From an uncultured Anaerolineaceae bacterium (lineage in GTDB: Bacteria; Chloroflexota; Anaerolineae; Anaerolineales; Anaerolineaceae): DNA of 64,000 nucleotides. The notes under the pieces were generated by a model. That model saw nothing but the letters and a program-made list of their open reading frames with translations. It was not told the DNA's origin and made no database searches. The stretch is taken from positions 8,415 through 72,414 of the forward strand of contig CALIHP010000013.1 of the NCBI GenBank assembly GCA_938020565.1, written 5' to 3'. The stretch's first letter is position 1. Every line of letters begins with the position of its first letter. This document shows positions 57,465 through 64,000 of the stretch, piece by piece. The position numbers and the translations under genes are program-made.

Positions 57465-58586
57465 TCAGCGTCCGCCCTGTTTGAGAAGCGCGTAAACCTC
57501 GTAGGTTTTGGCGTTGACGATTTCCGCGGCGAATTCCTCCTCGACCAGCTTTCTTCCGGCGATCCCCATCCGGCGGCAGAGTTCCCGATCGAGGATCAGC
57601 TTTTCAAGCGCGCCGGCTAACGCTTCGGCGCTGCGCGCGGGAACGAGGAAGCCGTTGACCCCATCCCGGACGATTTCGCGGCAGCCCGCAACGTCCGTCG
57701 CAACAATTGGCCGTCCGCAGGACGCCGCTTCCAGCAGGATTTTTGGCAACCCTTCGCGATAGGAGGGAAGGCATACGACGTTCGAGATGGTAAAGACGGT
57801 GACGATGTCCTCCTGCCAGCCCCAGATTTCGACGATTCCTTCCTTTTGCCATTGCGTCAGCCGTTCGAAGGGAACGGACGCCGGATTTCCGTCGTCGACT
57901 CTGCCGACGAGCGCAAAGCGCGCTTTTACCCCTTTCTCGTGCAAGATTTTTGCCGCGGCGACGAATTCATGGACGCCCTTGTCCCAGAGCATTCGCGCGG
58001 GGAGGATAACGACCGGCGTATTCTCCGGGAGCGAAATGAGCCGGAAACGATTGAGACTGACGCCGGTTCCAAGGATGACATGCGATTGGTCCGGCGTGAC
58101 GAGGCCGCGGTCGATAAAGATTTTCTGGTCGTCTGGATTTTCAAAGAGGACCTGCGTCCCTTTCAGCGCTCTCCGGTACAGCCGGAGCACGATTTCACGA
58201 ATCAGGAACGCGAGCGGCGTCTGGCCCAGGAAAGAATACCCCAGTCCGGTAATCGAGTTGACGATCTTCCTGATTCCGAGGTTTTTCGCGGCGATCGATC
58301 CGTAAATGACACACTTGACCGTGTAATTCTGAACCAGATCCGGCTTCTCGTGCGCGAAGATGGACTGGATCCGCGCGATCGTATCGGATTCGATAAACGG
58401 GTTGATCCCCTTGCGGGAAAGGCTGAACGGGACGAAGCGGAACCCCTCGTCGATCAACAGGCTTTCATAGCTGCCCGCTGGAGAAACGAAAATGACTTCC
58501 CAGCCCTTCGACCGCAGAAATTTTGCAAAATCCAGTCGAAAATTATATAAGTACCAGTCTGTATTCGCGAAAAAAACGGCTTTCAA
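57465..58586 (-). CDS. Glycosyltransferase family 4 protein
   Basis: GT-B glycosyltransferase of 373 residues from a TTG at 58586 (reading LKAVFFANTDWYLYNFRLDF), chosen because AGGCGAGG lies close upstream; a frame start exists 20 codons earlier without support. Motifs: KIVNSITGLGYSF, VILPARMLWDKGVHEFVAAA, and SYREGLPKILLEAASCGRPIVATDVAGC in the donor site with the E-x7-E pair. These are typical of WbpX/CapM-like surface polysaccharide enzymes, working next to the WecA-like transferase. The 250 bases upstream show no gene or clear promoter. Confidence 0.88.
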   Translation of the reverse strand: MKAVFFANTDWYLYNFRLDFAKFLRSKGWEVIFVSPAGSYESLLIDEGFRFVPFSLSRKGINPFIESDTIARIQSIFAHEKPDLVQNYTVKCVIYGSIAAKNLGIRKIVNSITGLGYSFLGQTPLAFLIREIVLRLYRRALKGTQVLFENPDDQKIFIDRGLVTPDQSHVILGTGVSLNRFRLISLPENTPVVILPARMLWDKGVHEFVAAAKILHEKGVKARFALVGRVDDGNPASVPFERLTQWQKEGIVEIWGWQEDIVTVFTISNVVCLPSYREGLPKILLEAASCGRPIVATDVAGCREIVRDGVNGFLVPARSAEALAGALEKLILDRELCRRMGIAGRKLVEEEFAAEIVNAKTYEVYALLKQGGR

Positions 58587-58836
58587 TGCGCCTCGCCTGT
58601 AAGGATAAAGTCTGTCGCCGGAAGGAAAACGGCAGCGGCCGCTCAATTCCGATCCGATTATAAATAATTATACATGCTTCGCGTAGCGTTGGGTCAGATC
58701 GAGGCGGTCCGATCGGAAAAAATCCGGAAACCGAGCCTCGGCCCGTCCGAACCCGGCCAGCGGCGCAGGCAGGACCGGAAACCGCGCGATGGGGGAACTG
58801 ACTCCGCCCTTTGGAAGGTCCGGACGCAAGCCCCGC
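58587..58836. other. Gap between the glycosyltransferase and udg genes
   Basis: About 250 bases. Apart from short overlapping frames with no recognisable content, I see nothing that supports a gene. No terminator with a U-tract was recognised after the udg gene. Confidence 0.4.
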
Positions 58837-59565
58837 TCAGAAGAGCGACAGCTGGCTCGGTTCAGGCGGCTCGCCTTCGCTCTGGTTCCCGGCTGAATCC
58901 GACGCATTCGCGGCGAATGGGGGCGGATCCGGAAAGGCGGCTTCTTCGGCGAACCACGGCGGTTCCGGAATGTCTTCTTCCTCTTCTTCCCCGAATTTCC
59001 TTCTTCGCGCCCCTTCGAGGATACCCGGAAGCTTTCGGAAGTCTTCGAGAATAAAATCCTTCAGCGCGGGCTGATGCAGCGCGGCGGCAGGGTGGAACAT
59101 CGGGATGACCATGCGCCCGTCGATCCAATGCGCTTTGCCGTGGATCGCGGAAATTTTTTTGAAAGGGAAATAATTTGCCATGGAGACCCGCCCCAGCGTG
59201 ATCACGACGAGCGGATCGATGATTTCCAGCTGGCGCCGGAGGTACTCGCCGCATTGGAACAATTCTTCCGGGAGCGGATCGCGGTTCCCTGGCGGGCGGC
59301 ATTTGACGACGTTGGTAATATAAACGTCCTTCCGTTCGAGCCCGGCCGCATGGATCAGTTCGTCGAGGAATTTCCCCGCCGCGCCGACGAACGGACGCCC
59401 GGTCCGGTTCTCGTTCGCTCCCGGGCCTTCTCCGATAAAAAGAATCTCGCTGTGGAGATTGCCTTCTCCAGGAACGGAGAGCTCGCGCGTCCTGGCTAAA
59501 ACGCAGCGCTGGCAGGCGCGGATTTCTTCGATGATAGCGGCGATTTGCTGTTCCCGATGGCTCAT
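58837..59565 (-). CDS. Type 4 (family 4) uracil-DNA glycosylase with clamp-binding C-terminus
   Basis: Base-excision repair enzyme that removes uracil from DNA, 242 residues. Iron-sulfur Cys are in ACQRCVLARTRELSVPG, catalytic motif GEGPGANENRTGRPFVGAAGKFLDELI, NVVKCRPPGNRDP with another cluster Cys, and the conserved MFHPAAAL. After residue about 185 a disordered tail rich in Glu, Pro and Ala follows and ends in QLSLF, which matches the bacterial sliding clamp (DnaN) binding consensus QL[SD]LF at the very C-terminus. Its start overlaps the rimI stop (ATGA). It is the last gene in the DUF951-tsaE-tsaB-rimI unit. Confidence 0.93.
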   Translation of the reverse strand: MSHREQQIAAIIEEIRACQRCVLARTRELSVPGEGNLHSEILFIGEGPGANENRTGRPFVGAAGKFLDELIHAAGLERKDVYITNVVKCRPPGNRDPLPEELFQCGEYLRRQLEIIDPLVVITLGRVSMANYFPFKKISAIHGKAHWIDGRMVIPMFHPAAALHQPALKDFILEDFRKLPGILEGARRRKFGEEEEEDIPEPPWFAEEAAFPDPPPFAANASDSAGNQSEGEPPEPSQLSLF

Positions 59566-60050
59566 GTCTTCTGGGTCTCCCTTTCGATAAAAGCCTGATA
59601 CTGCGCTGGAAATAGATTCATGTTCAGCGCGTCTTCGTTATTATCTCGATAATAGCCTTTCCGGATTGAAACGGCTTCATAGCCGATTTTTTCGTACAGT
59701 CCGATCGCCGGGCGGTTGCTGATCCGGACTTCTAAGAATGATTGTCTGGCGTTGTCGCGATTCGCGGCGATCAGCCCCTGCCGAATCAGCGCGTATCCGA
59801 TTCCCTGCCGGCGGAACGGTATGTCAACGGCAATATTGGCGACATGAAACTCGTCGACGATCAGCCAGGCCATCAGGAACCCGAGGATCAGGCCGTCCTG
59901 CGACCTGGCGACGGTAGCGCGTCCGGCGAGATTATGCTTGACCTCATACTCATACGATGAGAGCGGCCATGGCAGCGCCGCAGAACGTAAATCGATTTTC
60001 CTGACCGCGAGAACGTCGTCCTCGGTCATTTTTTCGATCGTATAGTTCAT
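59562..60050 (-). CDS. rimI: Ribosomal protein alanine N-acetyltransferase
   Basis: GNAT acetyltransferase of 162 residues, N-acetylates ribosomal protein S18 in other bacteria. Motifs: FHVANIAVDIPFRRQGIGYALIRQGL (acetyl-CoA loop RRQGIG), LEVRISNRPAIGLYEKIGYEAVSIRKGYY. It overlaps tsaB by four bases at its start and udg at its end. The gene order tsaE-tsaB-rimI is common and reflects shared operons. Confidence 0.92.
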   Translation of the reverse strand: MNYTIEKMTEDDVLAVRKIDLRSAALPWPLSSYEYEVKHNLAGRATVARSQDGLILGFLMAWLIVDEFHVANIAVDIPFRRQGIGYALIRQGLIAANRDNARQSFLEVRISNRPAIGLYEKIGYEAVSIRKGYYRDNNEDALNMNLFPAQYQAFIERETQKT

Positions 60051-60727
60051 GCGCTAACGTGGGCGGCGGGCCCGTTCGTATGCAGGTAGATCGGCGTCAG
60101 GCCATCGCCGCTTTCATACGTGCCCTTCCTGAACAATTTCCATGCCTGAACCGCTAAGAATCCGGCGCGCCGGAGCTCGAAGCCCGGCGAAGAAAATCGG
60201 ATATTGCGGTTCTGGCTGCGCCGGAGCGCAGTTCGCATTTCGCCCGTGACTTCGCCGGTAATCACCGTCGGCGCGACAATGACCGCCGATAAGGACTCGA
60301 TCGTATGCACGTCGATTTCCGAAATCGCGGCGCATCCGTTCGCCTTGTTTTCGAAAAACTGTGTCGCATATTTTTCCCGTCCGGCGGTCAGCACGGCGCA
60401 GATCGTCGCGCGCGACGTTTGCTGCGCCGCGGCGAAGTAGGAGAGCGTCGGGACGCCGACGATCGGGATATTCAGCGCGGCGTTGATTCCCTTCGCGAAC
60501 GCCAGCCCGATCCGCAGGCTCGTAAACGAGCCGGGTCCCAGCGCGACCGCCAGCGCGGATAAATCGCTGATCTGGACGCCGGTTTGTCGGACGAGGTTGG
60601 CGACGGCGGGGGCGAGGACGGTGGAATGACGGTTCGGGCTTTTCCAGGTGGATTCGCCAAGGATCGTCGTCCCGTCGTAAAGCGCGACGCTGATCAGCGC
60701 CGTCGAGGTATCTATCGCTAAAATCAT
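60047..60727 (-). CDS. tsaB: tRNA threonylcarbamoyladenosine biosynthesis protein TsaB
   Basis: Non-catalytic partner of TsaD in making t6A37 in tRNAs reading ANN codons, 226 residues. Start MILAIDTSTALISVALYDG and ALAVALGPGSFTSLRIGLAFAKGINAAL are the hallmark. No TsaD or TsaC gene is in the window. It lies 4 bases after tsaE and overlaps rimI by four bases. Confidence 0.95.
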   Translation of the reverse strand: MILAIDTSTALISVALYDGTTILGESTWKSPNRHSTVLAPAVANLVRQTGVQISDLSALAVALGPGSFTSLRIGLAFAKGINAALNIPIVGVPTLSYFAAAQQTSRATICAVLTAGREKYATQFFENKANGCAAISEIDVHTIESLSAVIVAPTVITGEVTGEMRTALRRSQNRNIRFSSPGFELRRAGFLAVQAWKLFRKGTYESGDGLTPIYLHTNGPAAHVSA

Positions 60728-60731
60728 TTCG

Positions 60732-61226
60732 CTAAACTCCGAACGATCGTTTCCGGAAAAGGTCGACCGTTTTTCGATATTTTTCGCCGGAAGGTACGAA
60801 CGTGATCCGCCGCGTTTCTTCGGAAATGGTTTTCATGTCGATCAGGAGCCGGTCGGGAGGGAGAACGGCTTCGATTCGCTCGGACCATTCTACCAGCAGC
60901 GCGCCGCCCGTCCAGAGACGATCGAGATCCAAATCCTCCGCTTCGTAAACGCTTCCGATCCGATAGGCGTCCATATGAAAGAGAAGGTTCCCGTCGGCGC
61001 GGCGGTATTCGTTGATCAGGACGAAGGTCGGACTGCTGACCGGGTCGAGGCTCCCCCATCCCTGCGCGATTCCCTGAATCAACGTCGTTTTTCCCGCGCC
61101 GAGGCCGCCATGAAAGCAGACGACGTCCCCCGCCTCGATCAGCGCGCCGAAGCGCATCCCAAACCGGCGCGTCTGGTCGGGATTGCGGCTGAATAGTTCA
61201 AGACTGAACGGGTCAAGAATCGGCAT
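60732..61226 (-). CDS. tsaE: tRNA threonylcarbamoyladenosine biosynthesis ATPase TsaE
   Basis: ATPase subunit of the t6A system, 164 residues from the ATG at 61226 (MPILDPFSLELFSRNPDQT); an upstream GTG 8 codons earlier is the alternative. Walker A FHGGLGAGKTTLIQGIAQGWG, then VSSPTFVLINEYR and FHMDAYRIG. Starts 4 bases after the DUF951 gene. The C-terminus is about 15 residues longer than E. coli TsaE and of no obvious function. Confidence 0.94.
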   Translation of the reverse strand: MPILDPFSLELFSRNPDQTRRFGMRFGALIEAGDVVCFHGGLGAGKTTLIQGIAQGWGSLDPVSSPTFVLINEYRRADGNLLFHMDAYRIGSVYEAEDLDLDRLWTGGALLVEWSERIEAVLPPDRLLIDMKTISEETRRITFVPSGEKYRKTVDLFRKRSFGV

Positions 61227-61230
61227 TCGA

Positions 61231-61458
61231 CTATCGATCCCCCGCTGCACCGGCGGATTGTGTCTGGTCGGATTTCCGGAGGAGTTTTTTCGTCCGCCGT
61301 CCGAGCTCGCGGCGCGTTAACAGGACGCGCCGCCCGCATCCGCAGCATTCCAGCCCGATATCCGCGCCTAAGCGGACGACGACCCAGTCCGCCGAACCGC
61401 AGGGGTGCGCTTTCTTTAAAGTTACGCTGTCGCCGATTTCGTAGGTTTCCGGTTCCAT
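61231..61458 (-). CDS. DUF951 family protein
   Basis: Small basic protein of 75 residues from the ATG at 61458. The pattern YEIGDSVTLKKAHPCGSADWVVVRLGADIGLECCGCGRRVLLTRRELGRR (segments of the YyzM/DUF951 family) is clear: a conserved Gly-Asp, HPCG and a Cys pair CCGCG that could bind zinc. The role is unknown; it is often found near replication or translation genes in Firmicutes-like genomes. It heads the tsaE-tsaB-rimI-udg unit. Confidence 0.9.
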   Translation of the reverse strand: MEPETYEIGDSVTLKKAHPCGSADWVVVRLGADIGLECCGCGRRVLLTRRELGRRTKKLLRKSDQTQSAGAAGDR

Positions 61459-61572
61459 GATTACTATCATACCGCAATTTTTCGCCTCTGAAGCGCGGAG
61501 CGGCCGTGAAATCAGCGCAATTTTGAGGGAAAACCCAGGCTGCTGTCACAGGATTAGCTGGGTTGTCGGTGC

Positions 61573-61595
61573 TTACATACCGTTCGGTATATAAT
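61573..61595 (+). promoter_or_regulatory. Operator overlapping the -10 box of the TetR gene (autoregulation)
   Basis: TTACATACCG-TT-CGGTATATAA is an inverted repeat with 9 of 10 arm positions matching (core ATACCG/CGGTAT, 61577-61590). Its right arm overlaps TATAAT (61590-61595). TetR proteins commonly repress their own gene this way. Predicted transcription start falls at or next to the ATG (61602), so the message may be leaderless. Confidence 0.6.
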
Positions 61596-61601
61596 AACCG
61601 C

Positions 61602-62198
61602 ATGAAAAATAATAACAGTCGCGAAACGATTCTGAATTGCGCTCTGGAGCTTTTTTCCGCGAAGGGGTATGCGTCGGTCGGGATCAGCGAGATCGTCGAT
61701 CTCGCCGGGATTACCAAGCCGACGCTCTACTATTTTTTCGGCAGCAAGGAAGGCCTGTTTAAAGAGCTGCTGAAGACGAATTATGAGCTCCTGAACCAAA
61801 GGCTTACCGAAGCGCGCGTATATCGTCCGAATCCAACGAATTATTTTGAAGACGTGTTTCCCGTTTTACAGGCGATTGCGCAATCATACTTTGATTTCGC
61901 AAGGCAGCGTTCGACGTTTTACCTGATGTCGCTCGCGTTAACCTTCGCCCCGCCGACGTCGGACGCGGCGCGTCTTTCCGAGCCGTATCGTCAGCTCCAG
62001 TATGACCAGATCGAAAAAACCTTCCTCGATATTTCCGAAGCGCATGGAAACCTGCGCGGCAGGGAACGCGCCTGCGGCTGGCACTTTCTGGCGTTGATCA
62101 ACGCGCAGATCGGTCTTTGGTGCCGGGGAAAAGGCGCGCTGGAAAATGCCGATGCGGAAGCGCTGGTTAAATTGTTCATGCACGGTATTTTTTCGTAA
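61602..62198 (+). CDS. TetR/AcrR family transcriptional regulator
   Basis: DNA-binding regulator of 198 residues, starting MKNNNSRETILNCALELFSAKGYASVGI. The helix-turn-helix IVDLAGITKPTLYYFFGSKEGLFKELL is standard TetR. No ribosome site fits ahead of the ATG, and the -10 box lies just 7 bases before it, so a leaderless message is likely. The next gene, a GH13 enzyme, begins 108 bases after it on the same strand and is a candidate target. The C-terminal ligand domain has no clue to an inducer. Confidence 0.9.
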   Translation: MKNNNSRETILNCALELFSAKGYASVGISEIVDLAGITKPTLYYFFGSKEGLFKELLKTNYELLNQRLTEARVYRPNPTNYFEDVFPVLQAIAQSYFDFARQRSTFYLMSLALTFAPPTSDAARLSEPYRQLQYDQIEKTFLDISEAHGNLRGRERACGWHFLALINAQIGLWCRGKGALENADAEALVKLFMHGIFS

Positions 62199-62305
62199 AG
62201 CCGGACCTTCTTTAACTAAAGCAAATCTGGACAGAGGGTATTTCAAAAGAAATGCCTGCTGTTTGAACATTCTATTTTTTTGAGCAGGATTGAAAGGTGA
62301 CACGA

Positions 62306-63655
62306 ATGACGACATGGTACGACGAAGCGATTTTTTATCATATTTACCCATTGGGGCTGGCCGGCGCGCCGGCTCGGAACGGCGGTTCGGCTCCGGGAGA
62401 CCGGCTGGTCACGCTGGTCCCATGGATTGCGCACCTGCGCGCGCTGGGTTGCAGCGCGCTGTATATCGGGCCGCTTTTTGAATCGGTCGGACATGGATAC
62501 GAGACGACCGATTATCGGAAGCTGGATTCGCGGCTGGGGACGAACGAAGACCTGAAAGCGTTTGTTGCGGAATGCCATTCGCAGGGGGTCCGCGTCGTCT
62601 TCGACGGCGTCTTCAATCATACCGGCCGCGAATTCTTCGCCTTCCGCGATCTCCTGGCGAACCGGGAGAATTCGCCTTACCGGGACTGGTACGGAGGCGT
62701 CGATTTCAACAGGAATAACGGATATGGAGACGGGCTTTCCTATGATAGCTGGGGCGGTTTCGATGCCCTTCCCAAACTGAATCATCAGAATCCGCAGGTC
62801 CGGTCTTACCTGCTGGACGCGGTCCGGTTCTGGATCGAAGCGTTCGACGTTGACGGGATTCGGCTGGACGCTGCCGACGTGCTCGATTTTGGCTTCATGC
62901 GCGAGCTTCGGCGGCTGTCCGACGCACTGAAGCCGGACTTCTGGCTGATGGGCGAGGTCATCCATGGGAATTACGGCGAATGGGTTAATGAAACCATGCT
63001 GCATTCCGTGACCAACTATCAGCTGTATAAAGCGCTGTATTCCGCTCATAACGACCGCAACTATTTTGAAATCGCGCATACGGTCCAGGCGCTGGTCCAG
63101 CGGCCTGGCGGAACGGCGTATCATCTGTATAACTTTGTCGATAATCATGACGTCGAGCGGATTTATACGAGGCTTACGGATAAGAAAAATTTTAAGCCGG
63201 TCCATCTTCTCTTATATACCCTTCCAGGAATTCCCTCGATTTATTACGGATCGGAGTTCGGGATCGAAGGGCGGAAGGAGCAGCTTTCAGACGAAAGCCT
63301 GCGCCCCGCGCTGGACCTTCCGGGCGCGACGGCCGCGGCGAAAGAGAACGGCTTCATGGCGCTGATCTCGGCGCTGGGAAGAATGAGGCGTCATACGCCG
63401 GTCCTGCGCAACGGAGCGTATACGGAGCTGCTGCTGACGAATCGGCAGTACGCTTTTTCGCGCGCCGACGGGACCGGGACGGCGATTATCGCTGTCAACA
63501 ACGATGATCAGCCGGCGCGCGTCGAAGTCCCGGCGGTCGGGCGCTTTATCGAGGCGCTGACTGGCGAGATCCGGGAAGCTTCGGGTGGCCGGCTGCCGCT
63601 GGACCTTGGTGGGAACGACGGTCAGATCTGGGTAAACAGTTGCGTCGGAGCGTAA
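62306..63655 (+). CDS. Alpha-amylase family (GH13) glycosidase
   Basis: GH13 enzyme of 449 residues, no signal peptide. Counting from the ATG at 62306 (AAAGGTG 6 bases upstream): region I DGVFNH at about 100-105, nucleophile Asp188 in GIRLDAADVLDF, acid/base Glu217 in LMGEVIHGNYGEW, and Asp282 in FVDNHDVERI. A short C-terminal beta domain follows. The small size and MTTWYDEAIFYHIYPLG start resemble maltodextrin/cyclomaltodextrin-type intracellular amylases. It probably works with the ROK kinase and glucan importers in breakdown of oligosaccharides. The hairpin at 63739-63790 may end the transcript. Confidence 0.92.
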   Translation: MTTWYDEAIFYHIYPLGLAGAPARNGGSAPGDRLVTLVPWIAHLRALGCSALYIGPLFESVGHGYETTDYRKLDSRLGTNEDLKAFVAECHSQGVRVVFDGVFNHTGREFFAFRDLLANRENSPYRDWYGGVDFNRNNGYGDGLSYDSWGGFDALPKLNHQNPQVRSYLLDAVRFWIEAFDVDGIRLDAADVLDFGFMRELRRLSDALKPDFWLMGEVIHGNYGEWVNETMLHSVTNYQLYKALYSAHNDRNYFEIAHTVQALVQRPGGTAYHLYNFVDNHDVERIYTRLTDKKNFKPVHLLLYTLPGIPSIYYGSEFGIEGRKEQLSDESLRPALDLPGATAAAKENGFMALISALGRMRRHTPVLRNGAYTELLLTNRQYAFSRADGTGTAIIAVNNDDQPARVEVPAVGRFIEALTGEIREASGGRLPLDLGGNDGQIWVNSCVGA

Positions 63656-63738
63656 GAACTCTCGCGCCTGGCGGGAAGGCGCGGCGCGGAGGCGCGCCGA
63701 GGGTTATCGGTCGACCATAGCGATCGATCCTGATAAAG

Positions 63739-63790
63739 ACCGGACTCCGGACGGCGGAGCGCGTTAAAACTGCGCCGCCCGGGGTCCGGT
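63739..63790 (+). terminator. Possible terminator after the GH13 gene
   Basis: Long G+C-rich stem: ACCGGAC (63739-63745) with GTCCGGT (63784-63790), then inner CCGG and CGGCG pairs. Only a weak T-run follows. The position between the convergent GH13 and GNAT genes supports the role. Confidence 0.5.
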
Positions 63791-63837
63791 TTCACTGTTA
63801 GAAAGCCGACGTTTCTTTTACTTAAACGGCGCTGAGG

Positions 63838-64000
63838 CTATGCGATTACGTCCCCGACCTTTTCCCTGTTCTTCTCGAACCAGGCGGCCGCGAAGGAGCA
63901 GGTCGGTTTGATTTTTGCGCCTTCTTCCCGCGCCGCGTCGACGACAGCCTCCATCAACCTGTCCCCGACGCCTTTCCCGCGCAGCGACGGGTCGACAAAT
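63838..64000 (-). CDS. GNAT family N-acetyltransferase (YidJ/PF14542-like, partial at right edge)
   Basis: The last 53 codons and stop of a small acetyltransferase are visible on the minus strand; the 5' part lies beyond the window. The segment reads FVDPSLRGKGVGDRLMEAVV (acetyl-CoA loop RGKGVG), then PTCSFAAAWFEKNREKVGDVIA. This fits the short (about 90-100 residue) GNAT family PF14542. It is convergent with the GH13 gene. No function beyond general acyl transfer is known for this family. Confidence 0.85.
   Translation of the reverse strand, partial: FVDPSLRGKGVGDRLMEAVVDAAREEGAKIKPTCSFAAAWFEKNREKVGDVIA

Noticed and set aside
63656..63837. A small gene in the 182-bp gap after the GH13 gene
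   Set aside because: No frame with a start and ribosome site; the gap mainly holds the G+C-rich hairpin.
1..64000. CRISPR arrays, insertion sequences, prophage or integrase genes
   Set aside because: I looked for regularly spaced direct repeats and for transposase, integrase and phage protein motifs and saw none.

Overview
The window reads as part of a bacterial chromosome with fairly high G+C. The likely source is an anaerobic, saccharolytic member of the Chloroflexota (Anaerolineae-like). This rests on family content and is an inference: sugar and nucleoside ABC importers, several alpha-glucan enzymes, a class III fructose-1,6-bisphosphatase, a complete feo ferrous-iron operon, a small 2[4Fe-4S] ferredoxin, and a penicillin-binding protein with a Thr/Pro-rich tail. 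I saw no rRNA, IS element, prophage or CRISPR array. One tRNA gene is present.

Layout, left to right. 0-3.6 kb: a BMP-type nucleoside/sugar ABC importer (permease cut by the left edge) behind a consensus promoter. 3.8-10.3 kb: a GH57-like enzyme, an NTF2-like protein, an SDR and a very large GH13 enzyme. 10.5-20.3 kb: a minus-strand block with a LacI regulator, FAD oxidoreductase, sugar ABC importer, lone HicB-like gene, TIM-barrel protein and DUF4127 protein, followed by yraN and a thiolase. 20.5-26.7 kb: tRNA-Arg, class III fbp, rplS, a class I amidotransferase, fused folK-folP and a ROK kinase. 26.7-30.5 kb: a TetR regulator and the feoA-feoB-feoC-HMA operon. 30.7-37.8 kb: dTDP-rhamnose synthesis (rfbCBAD) with glycosyltransferases and miaA. 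37.9-44 kb: a murein-peptide recycling pair (NlpC/P60 and dipeptide epimerase), rsgA, a lipoprotein transpeptidase and maf. 44.2-47.8 kb: an AAA ATPase, a nucleotidyltransferase and an unknown secreted protein. 48.4-53.5 kb: ferredoxin, cyclophilin, an ABC-F ATPase and two glycosyltransferases. 53.5-58.6 kb: a large membrane protein, a WecA/MraY-like transferase and a glycosyltransferase. 58.8-61.5 kb: DUF951-tsaE-tsaB-rimI-udg. 61.6-64 kb: TetR, a GH13 enzyme and a GNAT protein cut by the right edge.

The most notable signal is non-coding. Three parS-type palindromes (core GTTTCACGTGAAAC) lie at 43258-43271, 49287-49300 and 49334-49347. Between them, the 557-bp gap at 47832-48388 carries tandem and inverted DnaA-box-like motifs followed by an A+T-rich stretch. 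Together they make a candidate replication origin and centromere region although no dnaA, dnaN, parA or parB gene is visible. Most genes left of it run leftward, and the genes at 49.5-53.5 kb run rightward, as expected for bidirectional replication from there.

Other points of interest are a sugar-catabolic cluster joining a DUF4127 protein to an FAD oxidoreductase and a TIM-barrel protein, a type 4 uracil-DNA glycosylase ending in a sliding-clamp-binding peptide, a TetR gene that appears leaderless and overlapped by its own operator, and a tRNA-Arg with a GCG anticodon.
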